This document shows, one piece after another, positions 20,314 through 30,720 of a DNA stretch of 64,000 nt (position 1 is its first letter; each line of letters begins with the position of its first letter). The notes below the pieces were generated by a model. That model had not been told where the DNA came from and searched no databases. It saw only the letters and a program-made list of their open reading frames with translations. Location of the stretch: contig OY755181.1 of NCBI GenBank assembly GCA_963576735.1, forward strand, positions 4,030,001 through 4,094,000, read 5' to 3'. This DNA comes from Bedellia somnulentella. Its lineage: Eukaryota > Arthropoda > Insecta > Lepidoptera > Bedelliidae. A program made the translations under genes and the position numbers.

Positions 20314-23154
20314 TTAAATATTATTTTGTTGATTGTTAACATAACGTTTAAAAGAACTCAGTGAGCATCCAAAGATGTCAACATCGTAACATATATTATT
20401 ATAAGATTGGCACATTCTGCGTAGTGGGTGATTAAGAGCAACATTATTTTTTGGGATTGATAAGGTAAACAATTGCTGAATTCGCACTGATCGAGAGGGA
20501 ACCCTGAATTCTAATTGCTCCAACAGCGCGCTATCCAGGAATCCGTTAGCTATTTTAAATAGAGTTGAGAGATCAGCTACTCGTCTACGATCCTCAAGAC
20601 TTTGCAACTTGAACCTTAAAATCCGATCGTCGTATTGTGGGATCTGACGTCTGATACCCAACCTGGAGCACAAGGATCTAACAAATCGCTTCTGGATGGA
20701 TTCAATCCTATCAATATGGTTTTGATACAAGGGAGACCAGACTTGAGAGCAATATTCAAGAGTACTTCTAACTAAGCTTGTATATACAATGATCCATGAA
20801 CTAGGATTTTTAAATGATTTGCAATTCCTAAGCACAAAAGATAGATTTCGATTAGCCTTAGAACATATATAATCATAATGTGCTCTGAATGACAAATCAG
20901 AATCAAAGTAAACCCCCAGGTCTCGTACGACATTAACACGCGTGAGAACAAGCCCAGTTATTGCGTATAAATGTAATATGGGGTTCCTACTTTTGGAAAA
21001 GGTAATGATTTGGCACTTCTCAATATTTAGTTTCATTTCATTACGAACACACCAGTTGATTATGATATTTATATCATTTTGAAGTGCTATGCAGTCGCTG
21101 ATATCATGTATTTTCCTGTAAATTTTTATATCATCGGCGTATGCTAGACAATTGCTGTTTATCTTTCCAAGTAAATCATTAATATAGATAAGGAACAAAA
21201 GTGGCCCTAAGTTAGACCCCTGTGGGACTCCAGAATCAGGTGAGAAGGGCAGAGAGTTGTATCCATTCACGGATACCAGTTGTGATCGATTCAAGAGATA
21301 TGATGTTAACCATCTGTGAAGATTACCGTGTATACCCAGATGATAGGCCTTGGTAAGGGTAACAAAATGATTAACTAAGTCAAAAGCCTTGCGAAAATCC
21401 GTATATATAGCATCTACCTGAACTCTTAAGTTAAATGAATCACATAAATATGTACTATATACAAGCAAATTTGAGAGTGTCGATTTTCCAGAAATAAAGC
21501 CATGTTGCTTTGGGTTAATTATATTCTTAAGGTGATTGTACATATGATCATAGACCAGTCCCTCAAGCACCTTCGCGAACCAGTTTATTATACTTATAGG
21601 CCGGTAGTTAGATACATCTTCTCTTTTGCCAGACTTATGTATTGGTACTATTCTGGCGGATTTCCATCTTGTTGGGAAAGTCCCAGTGCTTAAAGATTTG
21701 TTATAAATTAAGCAGAGGGGTTTAGCTAGTGCAGACGAACAACTTCGAATGAACACTGGTGGAATATTGTCTGGCCCAGAGCCTTTACATACGTCTATTG
21801 ATTTTAATCTCACAAGAACATCTTCTGTTTTAAGTTTTACATTATGTATAATTGAGTCTGCCGCAGGAAAGTCGGGGTGATAATTCGTTGAAGAGCTAGT
21901 TGAATATACAGAAGAAAAGTAATCAGCAAATAAATTTGCAATGGTCTCACCCGTATCGGCATGTCGACCGTTATAGAACATGCTTCGAGGAATATTGTTG
22001 GTTACTCGCTTTGATTTAGTATAACGCCAAAAAGACTTGACGTTAATTTTGAGATCCTCTTCTATGTTTGCAATATATTGCGTGAAACATTTGCCAATCA
22101 TACTCTTAGCTCTTGCTCTCAGTAAAGAGTAGGTATCATAATCTCTGGGATTAGAGTATTGTTTGAACCTTGTGTGGTACCTGTTTTTACTCTTCAGTAC
22201 TTTTACAAGAGGAGTAGAAAACCAAGAGGGGTAGCAGTTATTCTTAGGTTTCTTTTTTGGGGTGTATTTTTCAATGACCTCATATACTTTAATGTAAAAC
22301 TCATCGACAAACTCATCGCAATCCAAACTTTTATTCATCGACTTCCAATCAGTGTCCTCGAGGTCTTCTCTGCACTTAATAAAATCAGTTTTATGGAAAC
22401 ATAACTTAGGTTGTGATTCATGGCCTAAGAATGATAAACTGTGATTAAACACAATTTCCAGCGGTGGATGATGATGGTCAACACGACTAATTGGAATAGC
22501 GTTTATGGACTTAAAAAGATGTAGATTATCAGTGATTATAAGGTCTAAAATTCTGTTATTTTGGTTAGTTGTAGTATTAAGTTGTTTGATATCGCAGGAT
22601 TGGAATAATTGATAAAGTGATTGGGATTTTTGACATGTATAGCTCAAAGGAATTTCAAGATGGTCAGACCATTTTATATCACCAAGGTTAAAATCGCCGA
22701 TTATTATGTTAATGTTATTTTGTTGACTTATAAACAGATTGTTACATTTTTTGATGAACTGTTCATAGACTAAAATGGGTAGGTAATCAGGTAAATAAAC
22801 TAAACAAATATTTAACGATAAATGATCATTGACCTTCACTCTGACCCATAAATCCTCTACGTAGCTTGATTGCCAATCGGTCATGACACTAAAGTTAATT
22901 TTTTTTGCAATTGCTATTAATACCCCACCACCGTGCCGTTTATTGTATTTTTGACAAAAAGATGCATCTCGGTCTCTACGAATAACATTATATCTAGTAT
23001 CAAACAGTTCTGAGGAATGTATTGAGTCATCAAGCCAAGTCTCACAAAGACACACTATTTCAAAATTATTAAGCAATATATTGTTATGAATATCAATCGT
23101 TTTAGTTTTCATTCCCCTTATATTTTGATAATACATTGTGATTTTAGAAGGCAT
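20314..23154 (-). CDS. LINE ORF2: AP endonuclease and reverse transcriptase
   Basis: 946 residues, uninterrupted. Residues 1-235 form an apurinic-type endonuclease: 'YQNIRG' (9-14), catalytic Glu in 'CETWL' (37-41), 'GDFN' (153-156), and 'VDHHHPP' (225-231), where the family usually has 'SDH'. Residues about 495-750 form the reverse transcriptase: 'NYRPIS' (516-521), 'TDFRKAFD' (585-592), 'SGVPQGSNLGP' (641-651) and the active site 'YADD' (672-675). The enzyme would nick the target and copy element RNA onto it. The C-terminal 200 residues have no RNase H signature. It starts 64 bp after the ORF1 stop, as usual for two-ORF LINEs. All key residues that I can see are intact. There is no sign of frameshift. 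Confidence 0.93.
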   Translation of the reverse strand: MPSKITMYYQNIRGMKTKTIDIHNNILLNNFEIVCLCETWLDDSIHSSELFDTRYNVIRRDRDASFCQKYNKRHGGGVLIAIAKKINFSVMTDWQSSYVEDLWVRVKVNDHLSLNICLVYLPDYLPILVYEQFIKKCNNLFISQQNNINIIIGDFNLGDIKWSDHLEIPLSYTCQKSQSLYQLFQSCDIKQLNTTTNQNNRILDLIITDNLHLFKSINAIPISRVDHHHPPLEIVFNHSLSFLGHESQPKLCFHKTDFIKCREDLEDTDWKSMNKSLDCDEFVDEFYIKVYEVIEKYTPKKKPKNNCYPSWFSTPLVKVLKSKNRYHTRFKQYSNPRDYDTYSLLRARAKSMIGKCFTQYIANIEEDLKINVKSFWRYTKSKRVTNNIPRSMFYNGRHADTGETIANLFADYFSSVYSTSSSTNYHPDFPAADSIIHNVKLKTEDVLVRLKSIDVCKGSGPDNIPPVFIRSCSSALAKPLCLIYNKSLSTGTFPTRWKSARIVPIHKSGKREDVSNYRPISIINWFAKVLEGLVYDHMYNHLKNIINPKQHGFISGKSTLSNLLVYSTYLCDSFNLRVQVDAIYTDFRKAFDLVNHFVTLTKAYHLGIHGNLHRWLTSYLLNRSQLVSVNGYNSLPFSPDSGVPQGSNLGPLLFLIYINDLLGKINSNCLAYADDIKIYRKIHDISDCIALQNDINIIINWCVRNEMKLNIEKCQIITFSKSRNPILHLYAITGLVLTRVNVVRDLGVYFDSDLSFRAHYDYICSKANRNLSFVLRNCKSFKNPSSWIIVYTSLVRSTLEYCSQVWSPLYQNHIDRIESIQKRFVRSLCSRLGIRRQIPQYDDRILRFKLQSLEDRRRVADLSTLFKIANGFLDSALLEQLEFRVPSRSVRIQQLFTLSIPKNNVALNHPLRRMCQSYNNICYDVDIFGCSLSSFKRYVNNQQNNI

Positions 23155-23218
23155 TTTTAAAACAGATTTAGACTTATAATGATATCTATATAAAATATTA
23201 AATTAAAATTAAAATTAT

Positions 23219-24397
23219 TTACTTAATTAGGTCTAGGCTTGTTGTATTTTTAATTAGAATAAAAGGAGCGTCCGAGCATTTTCTGACGTAAATTCTACCA
23301 TTGCGCACCCACACATATTCGTATTTAAATTCACGTGCTTTTTTTCTAGCTGCCATATGCAAGTTCTTGTAGTAGGGAGCAAGGTGTTCCGATACAAATA
23401 CGGGTCTTTTTTCACCAGCTAAACCAAATGATGCTGTGTTGAGTTTCTCATTAGGATTGGATTTGTTGTATCTGCTTATTTTGGAATAAAACTCATCCCG
23501 ACGCAGTGCGCTCTTAAACTTTATGATGATGGTACGAGGCAACTTACTTTCTTTATTCATTTTTGATACCCTAGTGCAGTTAGCAATGTCATCGGAGTCG
23601 AGTTTATGTCCTATCACATTTGAGCATTGCGTTATCAAGCTAGGTAAATTTTCATTCTTACGTTCCGGGATACCATGAATTTCCAGATTATTTTCGCGTA
23701 AATGTTGCTCTAAATTATTCAACCGATCTGACATTTCCGAAACGGTGGTCCTTAGATGGTCGTTTTCCTTACTTATTTCATCATTCTGACTCTTCAGCTT
23801 ACTAATGGTACTCACAAATTCATCGCTCATGTTGCTCAAGAAAGAAACTGAAACGCGCAGCTCGTCCAAGTCGGTCTGTATCTTTTTTAATTCCGATTTT
23901 ATTGTTCGGGTAAGTAAGATCGGTAATTCAGTCTTTAAAATGTCTAAGACTTGACTACGAATAATTTCAGCCATGGTTTTTTCAGTAGTGACAAATGATG
24001 TTGACGGGGAGGATTCTTCTAAAATTTGCTGCTTGCCCTGGCGCGACTTCACCGTTTCAGAATCGGAATCGTTGCTACAGTTTTCAAATTGTTCAGTATC
24101 AGTATAATCCTTTTGTGATCTAATTGGTGTATCTGTATTATTTAACTTAGGTTCCTTGCTAACACATTCCTGACAGATCCATTTCTGTTTCCGATAGTTT
24201 GTCATACTGCGAAATCCCGTTTCTGTCATATTAGCACAGGTGAGATCGAAGCTTAACGCACATTTCGCGCATTTCAAAAAATCCCGAGAGTCGAAGTTTT
24301 GACGACATCCCGCACAGTTCTTCAAGCTACTAGTAGATCGCTTCATTGTGTAAAATAAAAATCTACTCCGTCTTCTTGCATTAAATAATAATATCAA
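23219..24397 (-). CDS. LINE ORF1: PHD-like zinc finger, coiled coil, RRM-like domain
   Basis: 392 codons from the first ATG; the internal Met18 (24346) is a likelier start, because the Cys-rich domain follows it directly, giving 375 residues. Cys28/31, Cys43/46, Cys54 and Cys75/78 follow PHD spacing, but the residue expected to be His is Asp51 ('FDLTC'). A long heptad-like region (about 150-245) suggests a coiled coil, and 'LRENNLEIHGIPE' begins an RRM-like domain like that of L1-type ORF1 proteins. ORF1 proteins bind element RNA and act as chaperones in the ribonucleoprotein particle. Intact and in tandem with ORF2. Confidence 0.88.
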   Translation of the reverse strand: MILLFNARRRSRFLFYTMKRSTSSLKNCAGCRQNFDSRDFLKCAKCALSFDLTCANMTETGFRSMTNYRKQKWICQECVSKEPKLNNTDTPIRSQKDYTDTEQFENCSNDSDSETVKSRQGKQQILEESSPSTSFVTTEKTMAEIIRSQVLDILKTELPILLTRTIKSELKKIQTDLDELRVSVSFLSNMSDEFVSTISKLKSQNDEISKENDHLRTTVSEMSDRLNNLEQHLRENNLEIHGIPERKNENLPSLITQCSNVIGHKLDSDDIANCTRVSKMNKESKLPRTIIIKFKSALRRDEFYSKISRYNKSNPNEKLNTASFGLAGEKRPVFVSEHLAPYYKNLHMAARKKAREFKYEYVWVRNGRIYVRKCSDAPFILIKNTTSLDLIK

Positions 24398-24483
24398 GGT
24401 AGGATTAAATAAATATTATCTTGAATCAGAATAAAAATAATATTAAAAACTAAAATAAAAAAGAAGGAGATTTATTTTAAAAA

Positions 24484-24590
24484 AGTATGTTCCGGCTGTG
24501 GGATTTGAACCAGAGCGTCGCATTCGCACTAGGTTTGTGAAAAAAGTATGTACGTCCAAGCACTTTGCTGTTACGCCATTTGGTGAATAC
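24484..24590 (-). repeat. tRNA-like relic near the LINE 5' end
   Basis: Antisense of 'ttccggctgtgggatttg' then 'aaccag' gives a good tRNA 3' half with B box 'ggttcaaatcc', but the middle is stretched and the A-box region is poor. A 12-bp direct repeat 'aaaaaagtatgt' at about 24481 and 24542 brackets the B-box half. More likely a SINE head than a working tRNA gene. Confidence 0.35.
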
Positions 24591-24599
24591 ACACAGTGA

Positions 24600-25490
24600 C
24601 GAAATTGTGTTACATATCAGACAATTTCCAGGCAATAATGATTTATATGATACACAAGTGAGTCACCAAGTTTTTTTATTCGGCATCAACAATAGTAGCA
24701 CTTGTACGCTATTGTATTGAGAATGTTAATTTTGAACACTTTAACGGTTAAAAGTTTCACTATTTTAGTCACTAAAACTTTATTAACTTTTCAATCTGTA
24801 ATGTTTTTAGTGTAAAAGTCACTTCCAAACTATATTTATTAAACACACTTGTTTTTAGTAACTAAATATCACTTCAAGCAATAAAAAAATAATTTATTTT
24901 ACGCAGCTACCTGCGTACGTGCGAATAAGTTGATATGATAACAATATAATTATTAAACAATATATGCATTCATATATTGTTTGAAAACACAAAATATTAA
25001 CATATTTTTACTCTGATATATTTTTATAAGAGAAAAAGCTCAAAGCTGACGTCAAAAGGTCAGATTGCAATGAAAAAAGTGATGACCAATCATAATATAT
25101 AACATTAATTACATATATAGCCAAAAAGATTAGTAAACTGAAGTGTTAATAGACGAACCCTTTGCGTGCAAAATAATCGCCGGGATTCCAAAGTTTTGGG
25201 GCGATGAAGGACCAACAATGACCGTTTATTGGTTTTATATAATTATTGTAATTGTTGAGGCTGAGGGACCAACTTTGTGAGGACATCTATTTGCCAGAAT
25301 TTAAAGTAACATGTGACAATATGCGGCAATAGCTCACACTGTGTTGGAAGAACCTACTGTGGCTACTCTCCAGGTGATAAAACTTTATGTGACTCACAAA
25401 GGTAGGTACTCAGTAAATACGGTGAAACATTATTATGATTTAGTATTTTCTATATATATCTAAGATTTTCACGATTGCACATTATAATTG
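24600..25490. other. AT-rich stretch, possible LINE 5' flank
   Basis: No recognised repeat. It includes a small perfect hairpin, 'aaacaatatatg' with 'catatattgttt', at about 24955-24983. Confidence 0.4.
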
Positions 25491-25491
25491 A

Positions 25492-25677
25492 AACAACTAT
25501 TGATTTTTCGGATATTTTAATCGCGTGTTATTACATTATTTTTAAAGCCCGATATTCGAAAACTTTTCAGTTATCATGGTCACGGGAAGACTGATAACTG
25601 AAAAGTTTTCGAAACGTCGGTCTTTAAAAATAATGTAATAACACGCGATTAAAATATCCGAAAAATCAATAGTTGTT
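25492..25677. mobile_element. Foldback MITE, ~84-nt arms
   Basis: The left arm (25492-25575) begins 'aacaactattgatttttcgg'. Its reverse complement is the right arm (25593-25677), with a short mismatched patch near the loop end. The loop is 25576-25592. I recognise 'gataactgaaaagttttcga' and 'taataacacgcgatt' as parts of a common lepidopteran foldback repeat. Confidence 0.85.
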
Positions 25678-26370
25678 CTACTTATGATTATTATTTATCA
25701 GAAGCTTAGATTCACTACCACCCTTTGGAATATTTAAGGTATAAGTTATACGTATTATATCATTTTCATTCAATTAACAAAAACGTACGTGCTTTTGTAG
25801 CTGCATGGTTTTGCAGTATACGTTAGTGCAGTCATTCAAAGCGAAGATAGGCATGCCCCTATCCACTTGGTAAGTACGTGGGCGCTTTGAACTACAGGTT
25901 TTCTACCCATAGGGCATATGTGTTGTAATCGTTTAAGTGCAATAAACGGCTTGATAGATTTTATTCATACCATCAAGTGGGTATTACTCAGCGGGATAGG
26001 AACAGAACGGTAGCAAGTGAACGCAATGTGTGAAAGATTATGTATGAAGTAAGACTATCTCTATATCTTTCCTTCTTCCATGTCGTATAAAACATCTTAT
26101 GTATATATTCAATGAACTTTTGTGACTAGTCAATGATCACTAATCCATCGCGGTAAATAGTTTCATTATTAAATCCATAAAAAACAGTATTGAAGTTTTT
26201 TTTTACATAAGAGACTGAATGGTAAAAAAAATAAACATTATAGTTTCGTCATGTTATGTCTCTCTGTTTTGTTGTGTGTCATTACAATTTAATAAATTTG
26301 TAAAAAGTGTGTGTTTTTTTTAATCGTGTTATAATTTAAATACAAGATAATATAAAAGGGAAACTTGCTG
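25678..26370. other. Intergenic stretch
   Basis: A decayed SINE-B fragment may lie at 25843-25905 ('gcgaagataggcatgcccc'). No gene recognised. Confidence 0.35.
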
Positions 26371-26665
26371 ATCATCGCTCGATTACACTATTTCATCGGA
26401 GACGTTGGGACTCGAGAGAGATCCCTATGACCCGTGAGCATAAGACCTCAGAGGCCAGACACCGACCTTACCGGGGAGGTCGAAGAACCCCAAATTAGAA
26501 CCTCCCTTGCCTGCCACTGGCATGGCATAGTCATAAAAGCGCGCGAGTTTCCACTGTACTTTCTGAATATTAAGATCTTTCTGCTGTCAAATTCAAAAAG
26601 TGGCTGAGACTTGTTAAAGTCGAGGTTTGGGCTACCTTTTAACAATAGGAATCCACTAGAGATGT
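26371..26665. repeat. GC-richer unassigned block with SINE-A-like end
   Basis: 26390-26560 is visibly richer in G and C than its flanks, and 26590-26640 ('caaaaagtggctgagac', 'gggctaccttttaac') resembles the SINE-A 3' half. It may be a decayed repeat of an unknown family. The 89-codon minus ORF has no domain. Confidence 0.35.
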
Positions 26666-27597
26666 GTGACAAAAAATTGTCAAGCGAAGATGTATAGAAA
26701 TATGGGGGTGAATCCACTATATGTGGAAGGAGAATGTGTCATACGAGGATGTGTGTAACAAACCTACGGAAAGGTGCATTAACAGAATAGTCAAACAAAA
26801 ACACATTCTATGCACACATCTCTCGCACACATTCGATTTTGTTCTGTTCGTAGTAAAACCTCGCTACATTAAACTGTTTCCACAGGAGCTGTGCTAAGCG
26901 AGGCGAGTTAAATGAAGTCATTCTATTGGTTCTTCACAAACATTTTCCCCGTAACGCATTCTCGCATATTTTTGTTGGAATAGCTCCCTTAACGATAACA
27001 TAGTCTAATATCCCTGAAGTGGGGAGTACATCATTCAAGTACACTGCGTCAAAGTGACAATTAAGTTTCAGCTAATATCCTTGGTAGTGTATACGAGTTA
27101 ACACATTTATTACGATGGGCTTGGAAGAATTTTGTATAAACTTTGATCTAACATATGCAAAACGTTTGAAAAAACTACGAAATTCATAATCCAATTAATA
27201 TTAAAGTGTCATCATTTAACATAAAATAACATCCATCAAAAGTTGAAAATTAGCTTCCCCTTCTAATTAAACCTGTCGGTTACGCCTTGCTCCCTCGAGA
27301 GATCCCAACTTACTATTTGTTTACGCTTCGGTCTGACTCCTTGTCAAAATTATAATTTTGATATCTTGACTTGACTTTATGGAAATACAAGTATGTATGG
27401 TTTATCTTTACTAGTGAATGAAATTTGAGAGTCTATTTGTTACTGTCTGTTACTTAAATATCTGATTTAAAGTTAAGGCGTATTATATGTATACACGGTA
27501 TTTAAATCGAAGTATTTTTATTATTTATGGCGCATACGACACCCGTGGGTAGAAAGGGATAACATCCGTCAATTACATCATAATCCTTCAGACATTG
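26666..27597. other. Intergenic stretch
   Basis: 'gcgcatacgacacccgtggg' near 27530 is an antisense SINE-A head fragment. Otherwise no recognised gene or element. Confidence 0.4.
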
Positions 27598-27826
27598 TAA
27601 GCTGGCACTAGGCTTAGAATGTCTCTATCCCTTTCTACCCTCGGGTGTCGTAAGAGGCGACTAAGGGTATGGGGTATTTTAAAGTGGTTTTTCGGCGATG
27701 CGATTGGAGACCCATCACCAACGATACTTTATTTCTACCATCTTGTTCCAAATGTGGCTGAGGAGTTTCTAGCTCTAAAGCTCTGGCTACCCTTTTTTGG
27801 GATTTATTGCCATGAGTATATGAATG
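27598..27826 (+). mobile_element. SINE-A (A2), near full length
   Basis: 'ggcttagaatgtctctatcc', 'taccctcgggtgtcgtaag', 'gcgattggagacccatcacc', 'ccaaatgtggctgaggag' and 'catgagtatatg'. Confidence 0.88.
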
Positions 27827-27942
27827 CATTTGTTTTTGTTAAACATATTTTTGTCTGACGATTAATTGGTTTTGAGTTGGAATTGCGCATAAAAAATGCT
27901 TACTGTCCACCTCATACTAATAAAGGAGCGTATCGTTACCAT

Positions 27943-28256
27943 AGAAAAAGGAATGTTAATGTTGAGATGGTTTGGGCACATAGAGAGGATGGATAACAGT
28001 AAATTGGTGAAAGAGATTTATAGAGCCAATGTGGAAGGTAATGTTAGTAGAGGACGACCTCGGAGGACACATTTGGATCAAATAGGAAATGTGCTCAAAA
28101 AGGCAGGTGTCCGCAGTATGAAGAATAAAAGAGCATGTATGAAAAGATTGATGGATGTAAACGAAGCCAGAGAGGTTTGCCAGGATCGTACAAAGTGGCG
28201 ATCGATACTGCCTACCCCAATGGGAACTAACGGCGTGAGAATATGTATGTATGTAT
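27943..28256 (+). mobile_element. RTE LINE, 5'-truncated 314-bp copy with 13-bp TSD
   Basis: 'gtatcgttaccat' flanks it exactly (27930-27942 and 28257-28269). The insert encodes the RTE C-terminal ~105 residues in one open frame ('LRWFGHIERMDN', 'RACMKRLMDVNEAREVCQD') and ends '...cggcgtgagaatatg' plus (ATGT)n. Only a small indel near the stop departs from the 55181 copy. Recent, given the perfect TSD. Confidence 0.93.
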
Positions 28257-28380
28257 GTATCGTTACCATTGTATAAACTATACTTGTCAATACATACTAA
28301 TACTCACTGTTACAAATAAATATAAATATACTGACATATTATACACAGATTAATAATACCCAGGACTAAAAAATAATCAT

Positions 28381-28474
28381 GCATGCTCTTCACACAAATG
28401 TTGCTCTCAGCGGGGATTGAACCCGTAACCTCCGGATCGAGAAGCTAGTTACCTATCCACACCGCCGCGGATGT
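28381..28474 (-). mobile_element. SINE-D
   Basis: Antisense of a tRNA-like head with 'gcggggattgaacccg' (B box complement), preceded by 'cacaaatgttgctctcag'. Same family as 11868. Confidence 0.7.
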
Positions 28475-28579
28475 TGTTACGGATGCTATTACTGAAAATA
28501 TTATCAAAATTGCAGCTAAAACTTCAAACTATGAAATTTCTCTGCTTGTTTGATTAGTGGTAGTTAGCAAGATTAATCT

Positions 28580-28917
28580 AAAAAAATAAGTAAAAAAACT
28601 TTTTAAGAAAAAGCTTTTATTTAAACGCTCTAAAAAGAAGAAAATAAAATATTCCTTTTGGATTATACTAACAACTCCTCATTATACACAATTTATATAT
28701 AATAATAAAAGCTTGTCGCTCGATTTACCACAAATTATTATGATATAAAGGAATGTTGATAAGTACGTAAAGCTCGCGACAAGCTTTTATTATTATATAT
28801 AAATTGTGTATAATGAGGAGTTGTTAGTATAATACAAAAATAATATTTTATTTTCTTCTTTTTAGAGCGTTTAAATAAAAGCTTTTTCTTAAAAAGTTTT
28901 TTTACTTATTTTTTTTT
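28580..28917. mobile_element. Foldback element, ~130-nt arms
   Basis: The left arm starts 'aaaaaaataagtaaaaaaac' and runs to 'aaaagcttgtcg' (about 28719). The right arm (about 28786-28917) is its reverse complement with few mismatches. The loop is about 65 nt. No ORF or transposase. Confidence 0.85.
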
Positions 28918-28934
28918 ATTTTTTACTTTTTAGT

Positions 28935-29178
28935 TATTCTTTTTCTAGTCACTCTTAACAAGCTCTTTCATTTGATACCCATATTGTAGAAGTAGACTAA
29001 AGGTAACTATTCCGCCATCCTGCATGGTCCGCCATATTGGATTCAGAATGACGTCATATTCTTTTTCTAGTCACTCTTAACAAGCCCTTTCATTTGATAC
29101 CCATATTGTATAAGTGGATTAAATATAACTGTTCTGACATCTTGTATGATCCGCCATATTGAATTTAGAATGACGTCA
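28935..29178. repeat. Two direct repeats of 122 bp
   Basis: 'attctttttctagtcactc' starts at 28936 and 29058, and both units end in 'agaatgacgtca'. The units differ at scattered sites. They abut the foldback element at 28580-28917. Confidence 0.85.
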
Positions 29179-29329
29179 CATATCTTATCATATATTGTCA
29201 TCCAAACAAAATGCGTCCCCAAAATTTCAGCACAAACGGTTGAATATATCTACTTCAAAATTGATTTCAAAGATTTCACCCGAACACACAAATATACATA
29301 CATTGCAAGTTAATAAAAGCTTTAATAAT

Positions 29330-29423
29330 AACGAGCAACGATCACTTAAAATGCCCCAATACCGTAAATCAACTCATACGACAACCGTGAAAATCTGTGT
29401 GTTAGTGCTTTTCTAAGCCGACG
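29330..29423 (-). mobile_element. SINE-A, head fragment
   Basis: 'cacttaaaatgccccaatac', 'cgacaaccgtgaaaatc' and 'ctaagccgacgcaacgcagc' follow the antisense SINE-A head. Confidence 0.6.
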
Positions 29424-29599
29424 CAACGCAGCTACTTCTGGTTTCCTTATCAGAATTCATGAATATTAAACTACGCAAAAAATATCAGCACGGCTCTATG
29501 CAGCGGGGGTTTTTATAAATATGTAATGTAAAATGATAATGAAATGAAATATATACAATAATAATAATTTTATATACTAATTTTCCCCAGAGGCAATAA

Positions 29600-29762
29600 T
29601 ACATACATACATACATATACTCACGGCTATATTTCCCTGGAAAGGGTAGCCAGAGCTAAGGAATAATAAATTCCTCAGCCATTTTTGGAAGATGAGTGGG
29701 GAAAAGATGGTAAAAATAAAGGTTTTTGGTGATAGGTCTCCAACCGCATCGCCCAAAAATCC
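29600..29762 (-). mobile_element. SINE-A, 5'-truncated
   Basis: Tail 'acatacatacatacatatac', then 'ggaaagggtagccagagc', to 'catcgcccaaaaatcc', followed at once by a (TA)n run (29763-29777). Confidence 0.88.
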
Positions 29763-29777
29763 ATATATATATATATT

Positions 29778-30170
29778 TTATCGATAGTCTCTGCTCACCC
29801 CTACAACAATTAATAAACAACTTGAGATTATTCGGTCCAGCAAAAGCTCATTTTGTTATTAACAAACATGTCCGGAGCACCTGTGGATAATAAATAGGTA
29901 AAATAAATCACTCAACCCGTAAAATGTAGTATTAAAATGGTCGAGTTCGGTCAGGCTGGGGGCCTTACGAATGGGACAGATTGTGGTTACTGTAAAATTT
30001 TAAGACGATTTCGGGATAATAGTATAAATTACTTCTAATTAATTTGTCTCATGGAAAGGTCTTTGTAAATCTGATATATGTCCCATATTAATGTCTAATG
30101 GTATATAATTAAAATAATTTGAATTATTAAATTATTTTTTGTAAATGGTGGATATAAATATAACAAATAA
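29778..30170. other. AT-rich intergenic stretch
   Basis: No recognised gene or element. Confidence 0.4.
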
Positions 30171-30424
30171 TGCCGTGTAGTGCTGGCTTTGAATGTCGCT
30201 ACCCCTTTCTACCCACGGGTGTCGTAAGAGGCGACTAAGGGTATTGGGGCTTTTTATTGGATTTTTGGGCGATGCGGTTGGAGACCCATCACCAAAAACC
30301 TTTATTTTACCATCTTTTTCCCAGTCAACTTTCCAAAGGTGGCTGAGGAATTTCTTATTCCTCAGCTCTGGCTACCCCATCTAGGGATTTATAGCTGTGA
30401 GTATATGTGTGTATGTGTATGTGT
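30171..30424 (+). mobile_element. SINE-A, full length
   Basis: 'gccgtgtagtgctggc' to 'tatagctgtgagtatatgtg', with a degraded (TGTA)n tail. Confidence 0.9.
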
Positions 30425-30720
30425 ATAAGAAGAAGAGTAACAAAGGGCATTTCGAAATATTGTAACTTTAATCCGTATTTAGTGTTATGTATAGAGAAAC
30501 ATATACGTTTCGTTTTAATTGATTCCTATATGATTTTTTCTCACAAGAATGGTAAGTTATGCAATGAGTGTAATTACAGGTATAAAAGTTACATTCAATC
30601 AAAAATGGAATTAAATTTTATCTCTTCGGTAACTATTCAAAATGCTGCTAAAAAGTAAATTATACTTACTTATTCATAACATTCATTTGTTTTTAACGGC
30701 TTTAAATACGAAATCGAAAT

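Larger units (their letters stand above)
19991..24400 (-). mobile_element. CR1/Jockey-group non-LTR retrotransposon, both ORFs open
   Basis: On the minus strand the order is ORF1 (24397-23219), a 64-bp spacer, ORF2 (23154-20314), a ~280-bp 3' UTR, and a (TAAA)n tail seen on the plus strand as TTTA units at 19994-20029. Two long, undamaged ORFs suggest a recent insertion. Microsatellite 3' tails and a zinc-finger ORF1 fit the CR1-like part of the Jockey group. The 5' border could not be fixed: I found no convincing TSD partner for the sequence next to the tail ('gtcacttttaat'), so the 5' UTR may extend beyond 24400. Confidence 0.85.

Noticed and set aside
26448..26717. 89-codon minus ORF
   Set aside because: It overlaps a decayed repeat block and has no domain.
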